This document shows positions 10,770 to 21,754 of a DNA stretch of 64,000 nt, in pieces. Within the stretch, counting starts at the first letter, position 1. Every line of letters starts with the position of its first letter. The stretch is from Orientallactaga sibirica (lineage: Eukaryota > Chordata > Mammalia > Rodentia > Dipodidae), in assembly GCA_036365145.1 (NCBI GenBank), contig JAEOAD010001413.1, positions 496,001-560,000 on the forward strand, in the 5' to 3' direction. The notes beneath the pieces are model-generated. The model had not been told where the DNA came from, did not search any database, and worked only from the letters and a program-made list of their open reading frames with translations. The position numbers were made by a program, and so were the translations under genes.

Positions 10770-11610
10770 AGGAGGAGGAGGGCTATTGAGAAAGCTATCT
10801 TATGTCAACATCAACCTCTGGCCGCCACCTGCATCTCCATGTTCATGTGTGACACATGCACACCACACACTTTTAAAATATATATATATTTTTTTTTTAA
10901 GATTTTATTTTTATTTATTTATTAGAGTCAGAGAGAGAGAGGGAGGGAGGGAGAGAGAAAGAAAGGGAGAATGGCACACCAGGGCCTCCAGCCACTGCAA
11001 ATGAACTCAAGATGTATGCACCACAATGTACATCTGGCTTACGTGGGAGAATCAAACCTGGGTCCTTAGGCTTCGCAGGCATGCACCTTAACTGCTAAGC
11101 CATCTCTCCAGCCCCACACCACACACTTTTTTTAAAAAGCTGGTGTGGCCGGGCATGGTGGCACATGCCTTTAATCCCAGCACTCGGGAGGCAGGGGTAG
11201 AAGGATAGCCAAGAGTTCGAGGCCACCCTGAGACCATAGTTAATTCCAGGTCAGCCCCCCAGAATGAGATAGTTAATTCCAGGTCAAAAAAAAAAAAAAA
11301 AAAAAAGCTGGTGTGGCTGGTGTACTGGTGGGCGCCGCCTTTAATCCCAGCACTTGAGAGGTAGAGGTAGGAGGATCACTGTGAGTTCAAGGCTACTCTG
11401 AGATGACTACAGAGTGAATTCCAGGTCAGCCTGGACTAGAGTGAGACCCTACCTCGAAAAAACAAACAAACTAAAAGAAGCTGGTATGGTGGTACAAGCC
11501 ATTAATTCCAGCACTCAGGAGGCCAAGGTAGGAGAATTGCTGTGAGTTCAAGGTTAGCCTGGGCTAGAGTGAGACCCTACCTGGAGTTTAAAAAAAAAAA
11601 AAAAAGGTAG
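10500..11610. repeat. SINE cluster downstream of the ORAI2 coding exon
   Basis: B1 (+) about 10500-10620 runs into a second partial B1 (about 10620-10767) with a poly(A) of about 40. DIP (-) about 10890-11116. B1 (+) about 11150-11305. B1 (+) about 11315-11475. B1 (+) about 11485-11606. The internal junction at 10614-10650 duplicates part of the B1 body. Confidence 0.75.
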
Positions 11611-11613
11611 ATG

Positions 11614-11715
11614 GCACTCCTGAGGAATGACACCTGAGGTTGTTCTCTCACCTCCAAACACGTGTGCAACTCCATCTACACATGTACCTGTATACACATG
11701 AACACACGTGCACAC
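11614..11715 (+). repeat. B4/RSINE1-type SINE 3' part
   Basis: The phrase actcctgaggaatgacacct followed by gaggttgttctct, cctccaaacacgtgtgc and alternating CA resembles the right half of rodent B4/RSINE1 elements. It ends about 60 bp from the ORAI2 exon donor. Confidence 0.6.
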
Positions 11716-11778
11716 AACATCTGTTTGTAAAGCCATGTGCCAGACTGCTGGGGTTTTGCACGTCTGCACACCACTCAC

Positions 11779-12003
11779 CATGGCGAAGCCAGAGAGGAGG
11801 GCTGAGGTCCGGCTGGAGGCCTTCAGCTTGGCCCTGCTCAGGTAAAGCTTCCTCCAGGACAGGGCCTGCACGGAGTGGTGGTTGGAGGTGACCAGTTCCA
11901 GGTAACTGCGGCGGACCCAGTCGCGGTAATCCATGCCTTTGGTGCCAGGCTCAGGGCAGGCAGGGGTGGAAGGGTCCATAGGCACATTGAGCTCCGCGCT
12001 CAT
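11779..12003 (-). CDS. ORAI2: ORAI2 first coding exon (residues 1-75; gene partial in this window)
   Basis: The ATG at 12003-12001 in a Kozak context (gccaccATGa) opens 75 codons ending ...LLSGFAM, followed by the donor gtgagt. The acceptor ctttcccag ends at 12017, leaving 13 nt of 5' UTR in the exon. The protein is recognised as Orai2, a pore subunit of the store-operated calcium-release-activated (CRAC) channel in the plasma membrane, gated by STIM proteins. The exon covers the cytosolic N terminus, including [15 protein letters not shown] and the conserved pre-pore segment [20 protein letters not shown]. Arg65 corresponds to the Arg91 position of ORAI1. Transmembrane helix 1 begins at the exon end. 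The selectivity-filter Glu and the other transmembrane helices are in the next exon, which is not in the window and must lie below position 1. Confidence 0.95.
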
Positions 12004-12041
12004 GGTGGCAGCCAGGCTGGGAAAGGACGAGACATGTTCAA

Positions 12042-12155
12042 GTCTACAGCCATACCATCCTGAATGCACCCGATCTCAACTTATCTTGGAAGCTAAGAGG
12101 GTTTGACCTGGTTAATACATGGATGGGAGACATACCCAAGCATCCTAGGCAGTTC
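12042..12155 (+). pseudogene. 5S rRNA-derived retropseudogene
   Basis: The sequence follows mammalian 5S rRNA from the first base: gtctacagccatacca, then cccgatctc, ggaagctaag, cctggttaatac and atggatgggagac. It carries many substitutions and a degraded 3' end. An A/T-rich tail of (aat)n type follows at 12160-12202, consistent with retroposition. Its 5' end lies 26 bp from the ORAI2 acceptor, on the opposite strand. Internal promoter boxes are mutated, so transcription is unlikely. Confidence 0.85.
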
Positions 12156-13020
12156 CCATGCAAAATAATAATAATAATAACAATAATAATAAATAAATAA
12201 AGACTCTTAAGTCACTGATTTTTATTTATTTATTTATTTTTATTTTTGACGTAGGGTCTCACTGTAGCCCAGATTGACCTGGAATTCACTACATAGTCTC
12301 ATAATGGCATCAAACTCACAGTGATCCTCCTACCTCAGTCTCTTGAGTGCTGGAATTAAAAGTATGCGCCGGGCTAGAGGGATGGAGTTCGAGGCCACCC
12401 TGAGACTACATAGTTAATTCCAGGTCAGCCTGGGCCAGAGTGAGACCCTACCTCGAGAAACCAAAAAAAAAATAAATAAATAAAGTGTGCCAACACATCC
12501 AGTACCATTTTGTTTTGAGTCAGGGCTTTGCTATGTAGCACAGCCCAAACCTATGGTCCTCCTGCCTTAGCTTCCTGAGTACTGGGTTTTATGCACCAAC
12601 CAGTCCAGCTTCTAGGCCCATTTCACCTTCCCCAGAGCCTGTTTTTTTTCCCCCGGTGCTGAGGACTGCACTTGTGCAGGGCCTTGCACTTGCTAGGCAA
12701 GCACTCATCCACTGAGCTAAATCCTCAACCCCTGGAGCCTGTTTTTTACAGCTCATGAACAGCCATGAGGTCCAAAGCTGGCTTGGCTGTGGGCCTTTGG
12801 TCTCTGAGGCAGTCTGCAAGCCAGAACGTGAGCACTACCTGCATGTGCGCATGGATAGGTACCAGCGTAACTAAGCTGTTCCTGTGAAAAGCTGAAGTCC
12901 ACTTCCCTCCCTCCTCCTGACGCTCAGGATGGAGCCAAGCTGGGTAAATGGAATCCAAAAGTTGGCTAAGGGCACTCGCTGAGTCCTTTGACATCATGGA
13001 AGGATTGTGAACTGAGGACC
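12156..13020. repeat. ORAI2 intron 1: (AAT)n tail, B1 elements, chimeric junction, ID element
   Basis: A/T-rich tail of the 5S copy 12160-12202. B1 (-) about 12228-12368 fused at about 12369 to a DIP-like head (gggctagagggatgg), which then joins the middle of a plus B1 (about 12385-12480). Old B1 (-) about 12510-12610. ID (-) about 12648-12733. 12740-13020 is unique. Confidence 0.65.
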
Positions 13021-13570
13021 TAGGGAGCTGGAGGGTGGGTGTGGCTCAGTGGAAGAGTGTTTGCCCAGCATGCATAAGGCCCTAGGCTCCATCTCCAGAA
13101 AGAAAATCGATAACTAGAGCCTTGCGTGGTGGCACATGCCTTTACTCCCAGCACTCCGGAAGCAGAGGTAAGCGAATCGCTGTGAGTTCGAGGCCACCCT
13201 GAGATTACAGAGTGAATTCCAGGTCAACGTGGACTAGAGTGAAACCTTACCTTGAAAACCAAAAAAAAAAAAAAATTTTTTTTTTTTTTACTTATTTGGG
13301 AGAGAGAAGCAGATTGAGAGAATTGGGGCACCAAGGCCTCCAGTCATTCACTGCAAAGGAACTCCAGATTCATGTGCCATCTTGTGCGTCTGGCTTATGT
13401 TGGTACTGGGGAGTCAAACCTGGGTCCTTAAGACTTCACAGGAAAGTGCCTTACCACTAAACCATCTCTCCAGCTCCTTGTTTGCTTTTTTTGAGGTACG
13501 GTCTTGTTCTAACCCAAGCTGACCTGGAATCCACTATGTAGTCACAGACTGACCTCAAACGCACAGTGAT
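13021..13570. repeat. ID-like, B1 and DIP cluster
   Basis: ID-like (+) about 13031-13100 with an intact-looking A-box region (gtggctcagtggaagag). B1 (+) about 13110-13275. DIP (-) about 13280-13478. Partial B1 (-) about 13480-13570. Confidence 0.7.
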
Positions 13571-13574
13571 CTCT

Positions 13575-13875
13575 CTCTCGCAAATAAATAATTAATTAAA
13601 TAAATAAATAATAATTTTTTTTGAGAGAGACACAGAGAGAGACAGAGAGAGAGAGAGAGGAAGACAGAGATGGGCATGCCAGCAGGCTCTCAGCTGCTGT
13701 GAACGAAATCCAGATGCATGCGCCCCCTTGTGGTCAAGTGCGGCATTGCGCCCTTGCGTCACTTTGCATCTGGCTAAACGTGGGACCTGGAGATTGGAAC
13801 CGCTGGAGATTGGAACCAGAGTTCTTAGGCTTAGGAGGCAGGCGCCTTAACCCCTAAGCCATCTCTCCAGCCCAA
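13575..13875 (-). repeat. DIP SINE, long subfamily, with CTCF-like motif
   Basis: Minus-strand long-form DIP from the (AAAT)n/GA tail to catctctccagccc. It carries the reverse complement of CCACAAGGGGGCGC at 13720-13733, a near-match to the CTCF core. Confidence 0.8.
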
Positions 13876-14484
13876 ATAAATAATATTTTTAAAAGAGAAG
13901 TAACAGAAACCGAAGACTCCTGCACTCACCACTGCTAGACATGGGTTTGACATGATATGTATGGGTATCAGCGAGATTGATCTGTTAAGATTTGTGATCT
14001 AAAGCCGGGCGGGTGGCGCACGCCTTTAATCCCAGTACTCGGGAGGCAGAGGTAGGAGGATCGCCGTGAGTTCACCCTGAGACTACACAGTGAATTCCGG
14101 GTCAGCCTGGATTAGAGTGAGACCCTACCTTGAAAAACAAAAAAAAGAAAAAAAATATTTGTGATCTAACGTCAAATCCTTGTTAATTCTGGTAGCAGAC
14201 TGGCAGCCTGGTCTCCCATGCCCTCAGTGGTGGCCCGTGCAGCTACAATCCAGGTGGAACCCAGCTTTAATGAATTTCCAAGGCAAGCTTCAAGGGCACA
14301 GGTACCTTCCAGCTCACTTGGCATCAGATAAGAACTCCGTGTTCAGACCCACCAGGCCCCACAGAAAGTCTACCTAAGGCTATTAGAAACACATCAGGGT
14401 GTCCAGATGTGGTGGATTAGGCCTGTAATCCCTGCCCTTGAGTGTTAGAGGCAGGAAGAGGAGAGTTCCGGGTCAGCCTGAGTC
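13876..14484. repeat. Unique DNA with one B1
   Basis: B1 (+) about 14000-14155. The flanks 13876-13999 and 14156-14400 are unique. A diverged B1 start is at about 14405-14480. No gene is recognised. Confidence 0.6.
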
Positions 14485-14767
14485 ACAGAGAAAAGGGATG
14501 GGGCAGGGGATAAAGATGGAGAAGGTAAAGAGACAGACAGAGATGGGGGAGAGAGGGGGAGGAAGACCAAAAGAGACACAGAGAGATACAGGGAGAGGGA
14601 GACAGAGATGGAGGGAAGGAAGGAAAAAGAAATACACAGCAGGAGGGAGAGAGAAACAGACAGCAATGGAGGAGGGAAAGGCAGAGACAAACCAGAAGGG
14701 ATGGGAGAGGGAAGGAGAGAGAGAGCAAGGACAGGGAAGGGAAATATAGAGGAGGAAAGAGAAACAG
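14485..14767. repeat. Polypurine (GA-rich) tract
   Basis: About 280 bp are almost entirely A and G on the plus strand (ggagagggagacagagatgg and similar), with only scattered pyrimidines. The overlapping open frames are low-complexity translations of this tract. Confidence 0.85.
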
Positions 14768-15172
14768 ATTGGTCAGGAACTGGTGATCCCCTGGCCTCTA
14801 TCTCCTGAGTGCTGGGATGACAGGCATGCATCAGCACACTCAGCATCCAGGGCATTCGTGGGAATGCCAACTTGAGCACTTGCATCCCATCTCCAACAGC
14901 TCTGCGGCCAATTATTTGTCACTGGTATGTCCCTTCCCTGGGGATGAATTCAGAGACATGCTGCTCATTAACCACTCTGTTGTTGAGCTCCAAATCTCTG
15001 AGTGTCATGGTTTGGAATGTAGTTTTCTTTTCCCCCATATAGGACAGAACTGAGCTGGAGGTCTCATGGAGACAATACACAAAGGAGAACGAGAAGTAGA
15101 GGTGACCTTTGCTCCATACACCTCGTGAATGCTCAATACACTGGGTTCTTAGTCTTCAAAGGTGCTAAGAGA
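14768..15172. other. Old B1 end and unique intronic DNA
   Basis: A diverged B1 3' part (-) is at about 14775-14845. The remainder is unique with no recognised gene or regulatory motif. Confidence 0.5.
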
Positions 15173-15407
15173 CACTGAGGATGTAGCTTAGTTGGTACTC
15201 ACCTAGAATCCCCCAGTGAGGGGCTGGGGCGTGGCTCAGTGGTAGAGCTCCTGCCTAGAATCCCCCAGTGAGGGGCTGGGGGCGTGGCTCAGTGGTAGAG
15301 CTCCTGCCTAGAATAACCCAGTGAGGGGCTGGGGGCGTGGCTCAGTGGTAGAGCTCCTGCCTAGAATCCCCCAGTGAGGGGCTTGGGGTGTGGCTCAGTA
15401 GTAATTG
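15173..15407 (+). repeat. Tandem array 3, about 4-5 units of the ID-derived repeat
   Basis: It begins with a diverged ID head (gaggatgtagcttagttgg) and passes into units of the array 1/2 type (gggctggggcgtggctcag, agctcctgcctagaatcccc). It ends in a degraded unit at about 15400. It is in ORAI2 intron 1, antisense to the gene. Confidence 0.88.
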
Positions 15408-17110
15408 GTCCTGCCCTTCCACCTCCTTTGAGGCAGGGATGTGTATGTCAGGCTAGCTGGTCCATGAGCTTCTGAGGCTCTGCCCCCCTCTTGCCAGCAG
15501 GTGTGCAGGAGTGACACTGCCTGCACTATTTGCTTTAGTCTGGAGTAGGATCCAAACTCCGGCTGTTAGACTTGTGAAGCAAATGCTTTTGACCACTGGG
15601 CCATCTCCCTGAGTCCTGTTTTTGTTTGTTTGTTTGTTTATTATTTTAAGGTAGGGGCACTCTATCCCAGGCTGACCCGGCTAGGGTCTATCCCAGGCTG
15701 GGTTCTAACTCACTGCAGTTCTCCTACCTCAGCGTCCTGACTATTGTGATTAAAGGAATGTGCACCATGTCCAGCTTCCTAGTCTTGTTTTTATTTTGTA
15801 TTTTTAATTTTTTTAAATTTATTAGAGAGGGCTGGAGAAATGGCTTAGCGGTTAAGGCGCCTGCCTGCTAAGCCTAAGAACGCTGGTTCCAATCTCCAGC
15901 GGTTCTAATCTCCGGGTCCCACGTTTAGCCAGATGCAAAGTGACACAAGGGGGCGCACACATCTGGATTTCGTTCACAGTAGCTGAGACACTGCTGGCGC
16001 GCCCACCTCTGTCTCCCTCTGTCTGTCTCTCTCTCTGTGTCTCTCTTCAAAAATAAATAGTAAAAATAATAAAAATTTTTAAAAAAATTATTAGAGAGAG
16101 AGAGAGAGAGAAAGAAGCCGATAGAGAGCTGCAAACGAACTCCAGATACATGCACCACCCTGTGCATCTGGCTAATGTGGGTCCTGGGGAATCGCATCTG
16201 GGTCCTTAGTCCTTAAGCTTCCCAAGCAAGCGCCTTAACCACTCCAGCCCTGGTTTATGGTTTTTTTTTTTTGGTTTTTTTGTTTGTTTGTTTTTCGAGG
16301 TAAGGTCTCACTAGCTCAGGCTGACCTGGAATTCACTATGTAGTCTCAGAGTGGCCTCAAACTCACTGTCATCCTCCTACCTCTGCCTCCGGAGTGCTGG
16401 GATTAAAGGCGTGCACCACCATGCCCGGCTTCCAACACGTAATTTTTTTTAATGGGACTAGGAGTTGGGCATGGTAGCGCACGCCTTTAATCCCAGCACT
16501 CCGGAGGCAGAGGTAGGAGGATTGCCATGAGTTCGAGGCCACCCTGAGACTACATAGTGAATTCCAGGTTAGCCTGAGCTAGAGTGAGACCCTACCTCGG
16601 AAAAAAAAAAATTATGTGTTGGGCTACAGAGGTGGCTCAGTGGTTAAGGGCACTTGCTTACAAACTCTGTTGGCCCAGGTTTATTTCCCCAGTACCAACA
16701 GAAAGCCAGATACACAAGGTGGCTCAACTGGTTTTTAAATTTTTATTTATTTTATGGGAGAGAATTGGTGTGCCAAGGCCTCTAACCACTGCAATCAAAC
16801 TCGAGATGCATGTGCCATCTTGTGCACATGCATCACCTTGTGCATCTGACTTATGTGGGTTCTAGGGAATCGAAGCTGGGTCCTTAAGCTTCACAGGCAA
16901 GTGCCTTAACTGCTAAGCCATTTCTCCAGCGCCCCCCCATGAATATTTTAAAAATATATTTATAAACCGGGTGTGGTGGCACACGCCTTTAATCCCAGCA
17001 CTCGGGAGGCAGAGGTAGGAGGATCACCGTGAGTTCGAGGCCACCCTGAGACTACAGAGTGAATTCCAGGTCAGCCTGAGCTTGAGCAAGACCCTGCCTC
17101 AGAAAACCTA
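15408..17110. repeat. SINE cluster, ORAI2 intron 1
   Basis: Old DIP remnant (-) about 15540-15620; B1 (-) about 15630-15775; DIP (+) about 15829-16065 (long form); DIP (-) about 16085-16250; B1 (-) about 16260-16432; B1 (+) about 16460-16612; DIP 5' fragment (+) about 16620-16725; DIP (-) about 16733-16932; B1 (+) about 16970-17110. Confidence 0.72.
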
Positions 17111-17665
17111 TATATATATACACATACGTACATACATACATATATATTTATAAAGCCAAGCACAGTGGTGCACACCTTTAATCACAACACTCAGGAGACA
17201 ATGGTAGAAGGATCACTGTGAGTTAGAGGCCACCCTGAGCCTACATAGTGAATTACAGGTCAACCTGGGTTAGAGTGAGGCCCTACCTTGACAAACCATG
17301 TATGTACGTATGTACATACATACATATGTACAGTAGAGCAAAGTGGTGCACACCTTTAATCCCAGCAATTGGGAGGCAGAGGTAGGAGGATTGCCATGAG
17401 TTTGAGGCCACCCTGAGACTACATAGTAAATTCCAGTGATACCCTACCTAGAAAAACTATATATATATAAATAATACATATATGTATGTATATGCAAGCA
17501 AAGAAAGAGAACGGGCACACCACGGCCTCCAGCTGCTGCAAACGAACTCCAGATGCATGCACCACTTTGTGCATCTGGGGTATCAAACCCCGGTTGTTAG
17601 GCTCTGCAGACAAGTGCCTTAACTGCTGAGCCATCTCTCCAGCCCCTGACTTTATTTATTTTTTA

Positions 17666-17702
<37 letters not shown>

Positions 17703-19250
17703 GTTTTTCGAGGTAGGGTCTCACTCTGGTCCAGGCTGACCTGGAATTAACTATGTAGTCTCAGGGTGGCCTCGAACTCCCGGCGATCCTCCTACCTCTG
17801 CCTCCCGAGTGCTGGGATTAAAGGCGTGCGCCACCACACCCGGCTAATATTTTTTAAAATTTTTAAAAAATTATTTTATTTGCCGGGCGTTAATTCCAGG
17901 TCAGCCTGGACCAGAGTGAGACCCTACCTCAAAAAACCAAAAAAAAAAAAAATTATTTTATTTATTTTTGGAGAGAGACGCACAGAGAAAGACAGACAGA
18001 CAGGGAGAGGGAGACAAATAGAGATGGGCGTGCCAGCAGTCTCTCAGCAGCTGTGAATGAAATCCAAATGTGTGGGCCCCCTTGTGGTCAAGTGCAGCAT
18101 TGCGCCCTTGTGTCACTTGGCATCTGGCTAAACGTGGGACCTGGAGATTGGAAACGCTGGAGATTGGAACCAGCGTTCTTAGGCTTAGCAGGCAGGTGCC
18201 TTAACCGCTAAACCATCTCTCCAGCCCTGACTTTATTATTATTATTTTATTTATTTATTTATTTTTTTGGTTTTGCAAGGTAGGGTCTCACTCTGGTCCA
18301 GGCTGACCTGGAATTAACTATGCAGTCTCAGGGTGGCCTCGAACTCTCGGCGATCCTCTTACCTCTGCCTCCCGAGTGCTGGGATTAAAGGCGTGCGCCA
18401 TTACGCCCGGCTCCTCCCCTCCCTTTTTAATAAAGTGGTGGGGAGATCAAGTTCTGCTCCACATCATGCAGAAAAGCACCGTTCCGAGCCCTTTAAAAAA
18501 GATACATTTTGCCGGGCGTGGTGGCGAACGCCTTTAATCCCAGCACTCGGGAGGCAGAGGTAGGAGGATTACTGTGAGTTCGAGGCCACCCTGAGACTAC
18601 ATAGTTAATTCCAGGTCAGCCTGGGCCAGAGTGAGACCCTGCCTTGCAAAAACCAAAAATAAATAAATAAATAAAATAAAAATTAAAAAAAATAAAAAAT
18701 TAAAAAGATATTTTATTTATTTTTAATTAATTTATTTATTTATTTATTTGAAAGAGAGAGAATGGGCGTACCAGGGCCTCTAGCCACTGCAAACAAACTC
18801 CAGATGCATGCACCCCCTTGTGCATCTGGCGTACGTGGGTTCTGGAGAATCGAACCAGCATCCTTTAGCTTTGCAGGCAAATGCCTTAACCGCTAAGCCA
18901 TCTCTCCAGCGCCCCCCCCCAAAGATATTTTAGCTGGATATATGTATGTATATATATATATAATTTATTTGAGAAAAAGGACATGCCAGGGCCTCTAGCT
19001 TCTGCCAGGGCACTCCAGACAGATGTGCCACCTTGTGGATCTAGCTTTAAGGTGGGTAACTGGGGAATCGAACCTTGGTCTTTAGGCTTTGCAGACAGAT
19101 GCCTTAACTGCTGAACACCTCTCCATCTTCCTTGTTTTGTTTTGAGACAGGGCCTTGCTGTGTATTTCAGGCTTTCCTGGAACTCAGGATTCTCCTGCCT
19201 CAGTGTCCTAAGTACTGTGATCACAAGCATGTGCCAACAGACCCTGCCTC
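17111..19250. repeat. SINE cluster, ORAI2 intron 1
   Basis: B1 (+) about 17152-17300; B1 (+) about 17335-17455; DIP (-) about 17490-17645; B1 (-) about 17660-17845 with a long T run; B1 (+) with a large internal deletion about 17881-17950; DIP (-) about 17955-18228 (long form); B1 (-) about 18240-18413; B1 (+) about 18512-18655; DIP (-) about 18715-18912; DIP (-) about 18960-19125; old B1 (-) about 19132-19250. TATG/TACA runs are at 17108-17150 and 17300-17330. Confidence 0.72.
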
Positions 19251-19599
19251 CAGTGCATCCTTTCCCCTCCCTGCGTCTATGTGGCGCTGGCCGCTGCCCG
19301 TGGGGGAGGAGCAGAGTCTGGTCCCCACTCCAGTCTCTCAGGCCCCGGGTGGGGTGAAACAAGATGGAGCCACATGTCTGTCAGACAGCACAGGATGCCG
19401 CGCAGAGGGAAGCTTTGCGGATTTTAAAAATTCACATTAAGAAGCAGCCAGAGAGAAATCTTGTAGAAAGAGAGAAACTCTCTCTCTGGAACTAGCCATT
19501 CTCGTTGTCAAAGCTTGTTTGGAAAGGTTCCAGGAGACAAGTTCTGGAGTGTGCCTGTTTGGACTTCCTCTGAACATCTGGGGCACGGGAAACGTCTCT
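19251..19599. other. ORAI2: Unique DNA flanking the ORAI2 CpG island
   Basis: SINE-free and moderately GC-rich. It probably belongs to the promoter-proximal part of intron 1. No motif stands out. Confidence 0.5.
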
Positions 19600-20450
19600 G
19601 GTCACAGCAGCGCGTGGGTGTGTGTGTGGGGGCAGGCGGCATGCACCTGCGCCGCGGTGTGTCCCCTAGGGAAGTCCCTTGCAGCTGCAGGACCCCGAAG
19701 GGCCGAGCACCGAGCATCGCCAACCTCTGAATCCTCGGGCTCCTCACTCCGCCCGCCCGGGGAGCTCCAGGGATGGGGGACGTCGGGTCACCCTCCATCC
19801 CCAGCCTGCCCGCCCAGGAAGCAGCTGGGCTTCCTCCCAGTTGAAAACCCCCGGTCCCGTTCTCCACCCTCCCTAGCTGGGCGGGGACCCCCCCTCCCCC
19901 GCCGCCGCCAGCCCGCGTCCTGCTCCCGCCCAGAACCCCCGCGACCGCGCCGAGCACTCACCCGGGCCGCCCTGCCCGCGGCGTCCGGCTCCGGCTCGGG
20001 GCTCTCGGGACGCAGCTGCGCCGGGGCCGGGTGGCCGTGTGGCCCGCTGGCCCAGCGGCCGCGCCGGGGCGCGCAGCACCGCCCCCTCCCTCCTTCCGCC
20101 CGGCCCGCGGGGTCCCCGGGCCCCGCCTCCGCCCCGCAGCCGCTGCCTAGACAACCGCGCGCCGCCGCCGCCACGTGACCCGCCCGGGGGGGGGGGGCGC
20201 CGCGGCCACGTGACCCGCAGAGCGCGGCCCCTCCTCCCCCACGCCAGGGGGGTGGGTCATCGCCCCCGAGGGGTGGACCTGGGCAGAGGGGAGAAGCGGG
20301 CGCGGGGTGTGAGGGGAGCAGGGCGGGGAAGGGCAGCCCGGCGGCCGTGCGGGGGCGCCGGGTCCCTGGGGTGGCTGCAGAGCGCGGACCCGCCGTGGCC
20401 GTGAGCCCGCGCTCCTGCTCCCCGCTTCAGGAGAGACGCCAGCCTGGTAC
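19600..20450 (-). promoter_or_regulatory. ORAI2: CpG island, ORAI2 promoter
   Basis: This block of about 0.8 kb is very GC- and CpG-rich and free of SINEs. It includes a run of 12 or more G at 20185-20197. It has two CACGTGAC boxes (20172-20179 and 20207-20214; GTCACGTG on the gene strand), which are E-boxes of the USF/TFE/MITF type. Its position, 7.5 kb upstream of the first coding exon and oriented by the donor at 19962, supports an ORAI2 promoter. Long open frames here on both strands are by-products of the GC content. Confidence 0.75.
19962..20160 (-). other. ORAI2: Probable ORAI2 noncoding exon 1
   Basis: Inside the CpG island a minus-strand donor of consensus form (cccgg then gtgagtgctcg) ends an exon at 19962. 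The next acceptor on this strand that leads to a known coding exon is at 12016. The 5' boundary is a guess, placed before the two CACGTGAC boxes; no TATA box is seen. The donor is read directly; the exon itself is inferred. Confidence 0.5.
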
Positions 20451-21153
20451 CTGACAGCCCCGTGGGTGGCACACGGCCCCTCCGGGTCCTTCCCACGTGC
20501 CTGCCTGCTGGGCTGCCGAGTGCCCTACATAGGATTTTTCCATCTGTCACAACAGCGCCGGACCGTGACACATTTATCCAAACCAAAGAAAAATTCCACT
20601 CGTGTCAACCCAAGTTTCCTGACCACTGGGGGGAAAGAGAGATCGCTGAACTCGAGTCCTCGCTGGAACCATTGACGAGAGCCGGGAGGTCAGGGCCTTG
20701 CAAGTCCCAGGGACACTTGCACACTAAAGCCAGTTCCCCCCTCCTGGTGCTGACCCACCTGGCAGGTTGGGCCCTATAAGGAAATACCAGTGTCTGAAAA
20801 AGGCAGCATTTGAATTTCAGGGAGCAGAGTTCTCCCCAGGCAACCGCAGGGTGGCTTTCAGACTCAAGCTTGGCTTGATGAACTTGCAAACAGGAAGCAC
20901 ACTTTGTAAACTAAGATAAGTTGCATCATGGACAAGGTTTGAGCAAGGGGCTTTTGTTCACAGTCATTTCACAAGGAAGCCCGGCTCTGCTGTCCTTCAG
21001 AACTGTCCAGGAGCCGGCATGGTGGCGCACGCCTTAAATCCCAGCACTCGGGAGGCAGAGGTAGGAGGATCGCCGAGAGTTCGAGGCTACCCTGAGACTA
21101 CATAGTGAATTCCAGGTCAGCCTGAGCCAAAGCGAGACCCTACCTCGAAAAAC

Positions 21154-21189
<36 letters not shown>

Positions 21190-21420
21190 GTCCAGGGCCA
21201 GCCAGTGAGGTCTCCACCCCCAGCACAATTATCCAGCATGCCCGAGCAAGAGAGAAATGTCAGCCGTAATTACCAGTCCCGCTCAGAGCCGCCTTAAACC
21301 AAACACAGACAACAGCACTTTTTGTTGTGGTTGTGGTTTTGTTTTGTCCCCTAAATGATGATGGAAGGAAGCGGGTGGCACTGTGTTGGTAGATTTAACA
21401 ATAACAAAACTCACCATTGA
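20451..21420. other. ORAI2 upstream region: unique DNA with one B1
   Basis: 20451-21010 and 21190-21418 are unique. B1 (+) at about 21012-21186 ends in a poly(A) of more than 30. The unique parts could contain enhancer sequence, but nothing decisive is visible. Confidence 0.55.
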
Positions 21421-21600
21421 GCCGGGCGTGGTGGCGCACGTCCTTAATCCCAGCACTTGGGAGACAGAGGTAGGAGGATGGACGTGAGTTCGAGGCCAGC
21501 CTGAGACTACAGAGTGAATTCCAGGTCAGCCTGGGCTAGAGTGAGACCCTACCTTAAAAACAAACAAACAACAAAAACAACAAAAAAAACAAAAAGACCC
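21421..21600 (+). repeat. B1 SINE
   Basis: A full B1 with a mixed A/C-rich tail, starting at gccgggcgtggtggcgcacg. Confidence 0.85.
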
Positions 21601-21754
21601 TCACAGTTGAGGGACCCCTCAAGGTCCAGGGAGTTAGAGGGAAGGAGGCTTTTAGGTCAAGTGTCTCCTCAGGATGCTGACCTGCAGTCCAGGAAGATTC
21701 TCCCTCTGGCCATTCATCACCCGCAGCTCCTCCTCCACAGCACAGAAATCTTAA

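Noticed and set aside
1..11778. Search for the remaining ORAI2 coding exon (selectivity filter and transmembrane helices 1-4)
   Set aside because: No minus-strand frame with that content exists below 11779. The exon must lie outside the window, so no gene loss is claimed.
14445..14885. Minus-strand open frame of 146 codons
   Set aside because: A Ser/Leu/Pro-rich translation of the polypurine tract; low complexity.
19519..20178. Open frame of 219 codons on the plus strand in the CpG island, with several overlapping long frames
   Set aside because: Long frames in both strands and several registers are expected in very GC-rich DNA. The Pro/Arg/Gly-rich translation resembles no known protein, and the block is best explained as the ORAI2 promoter.
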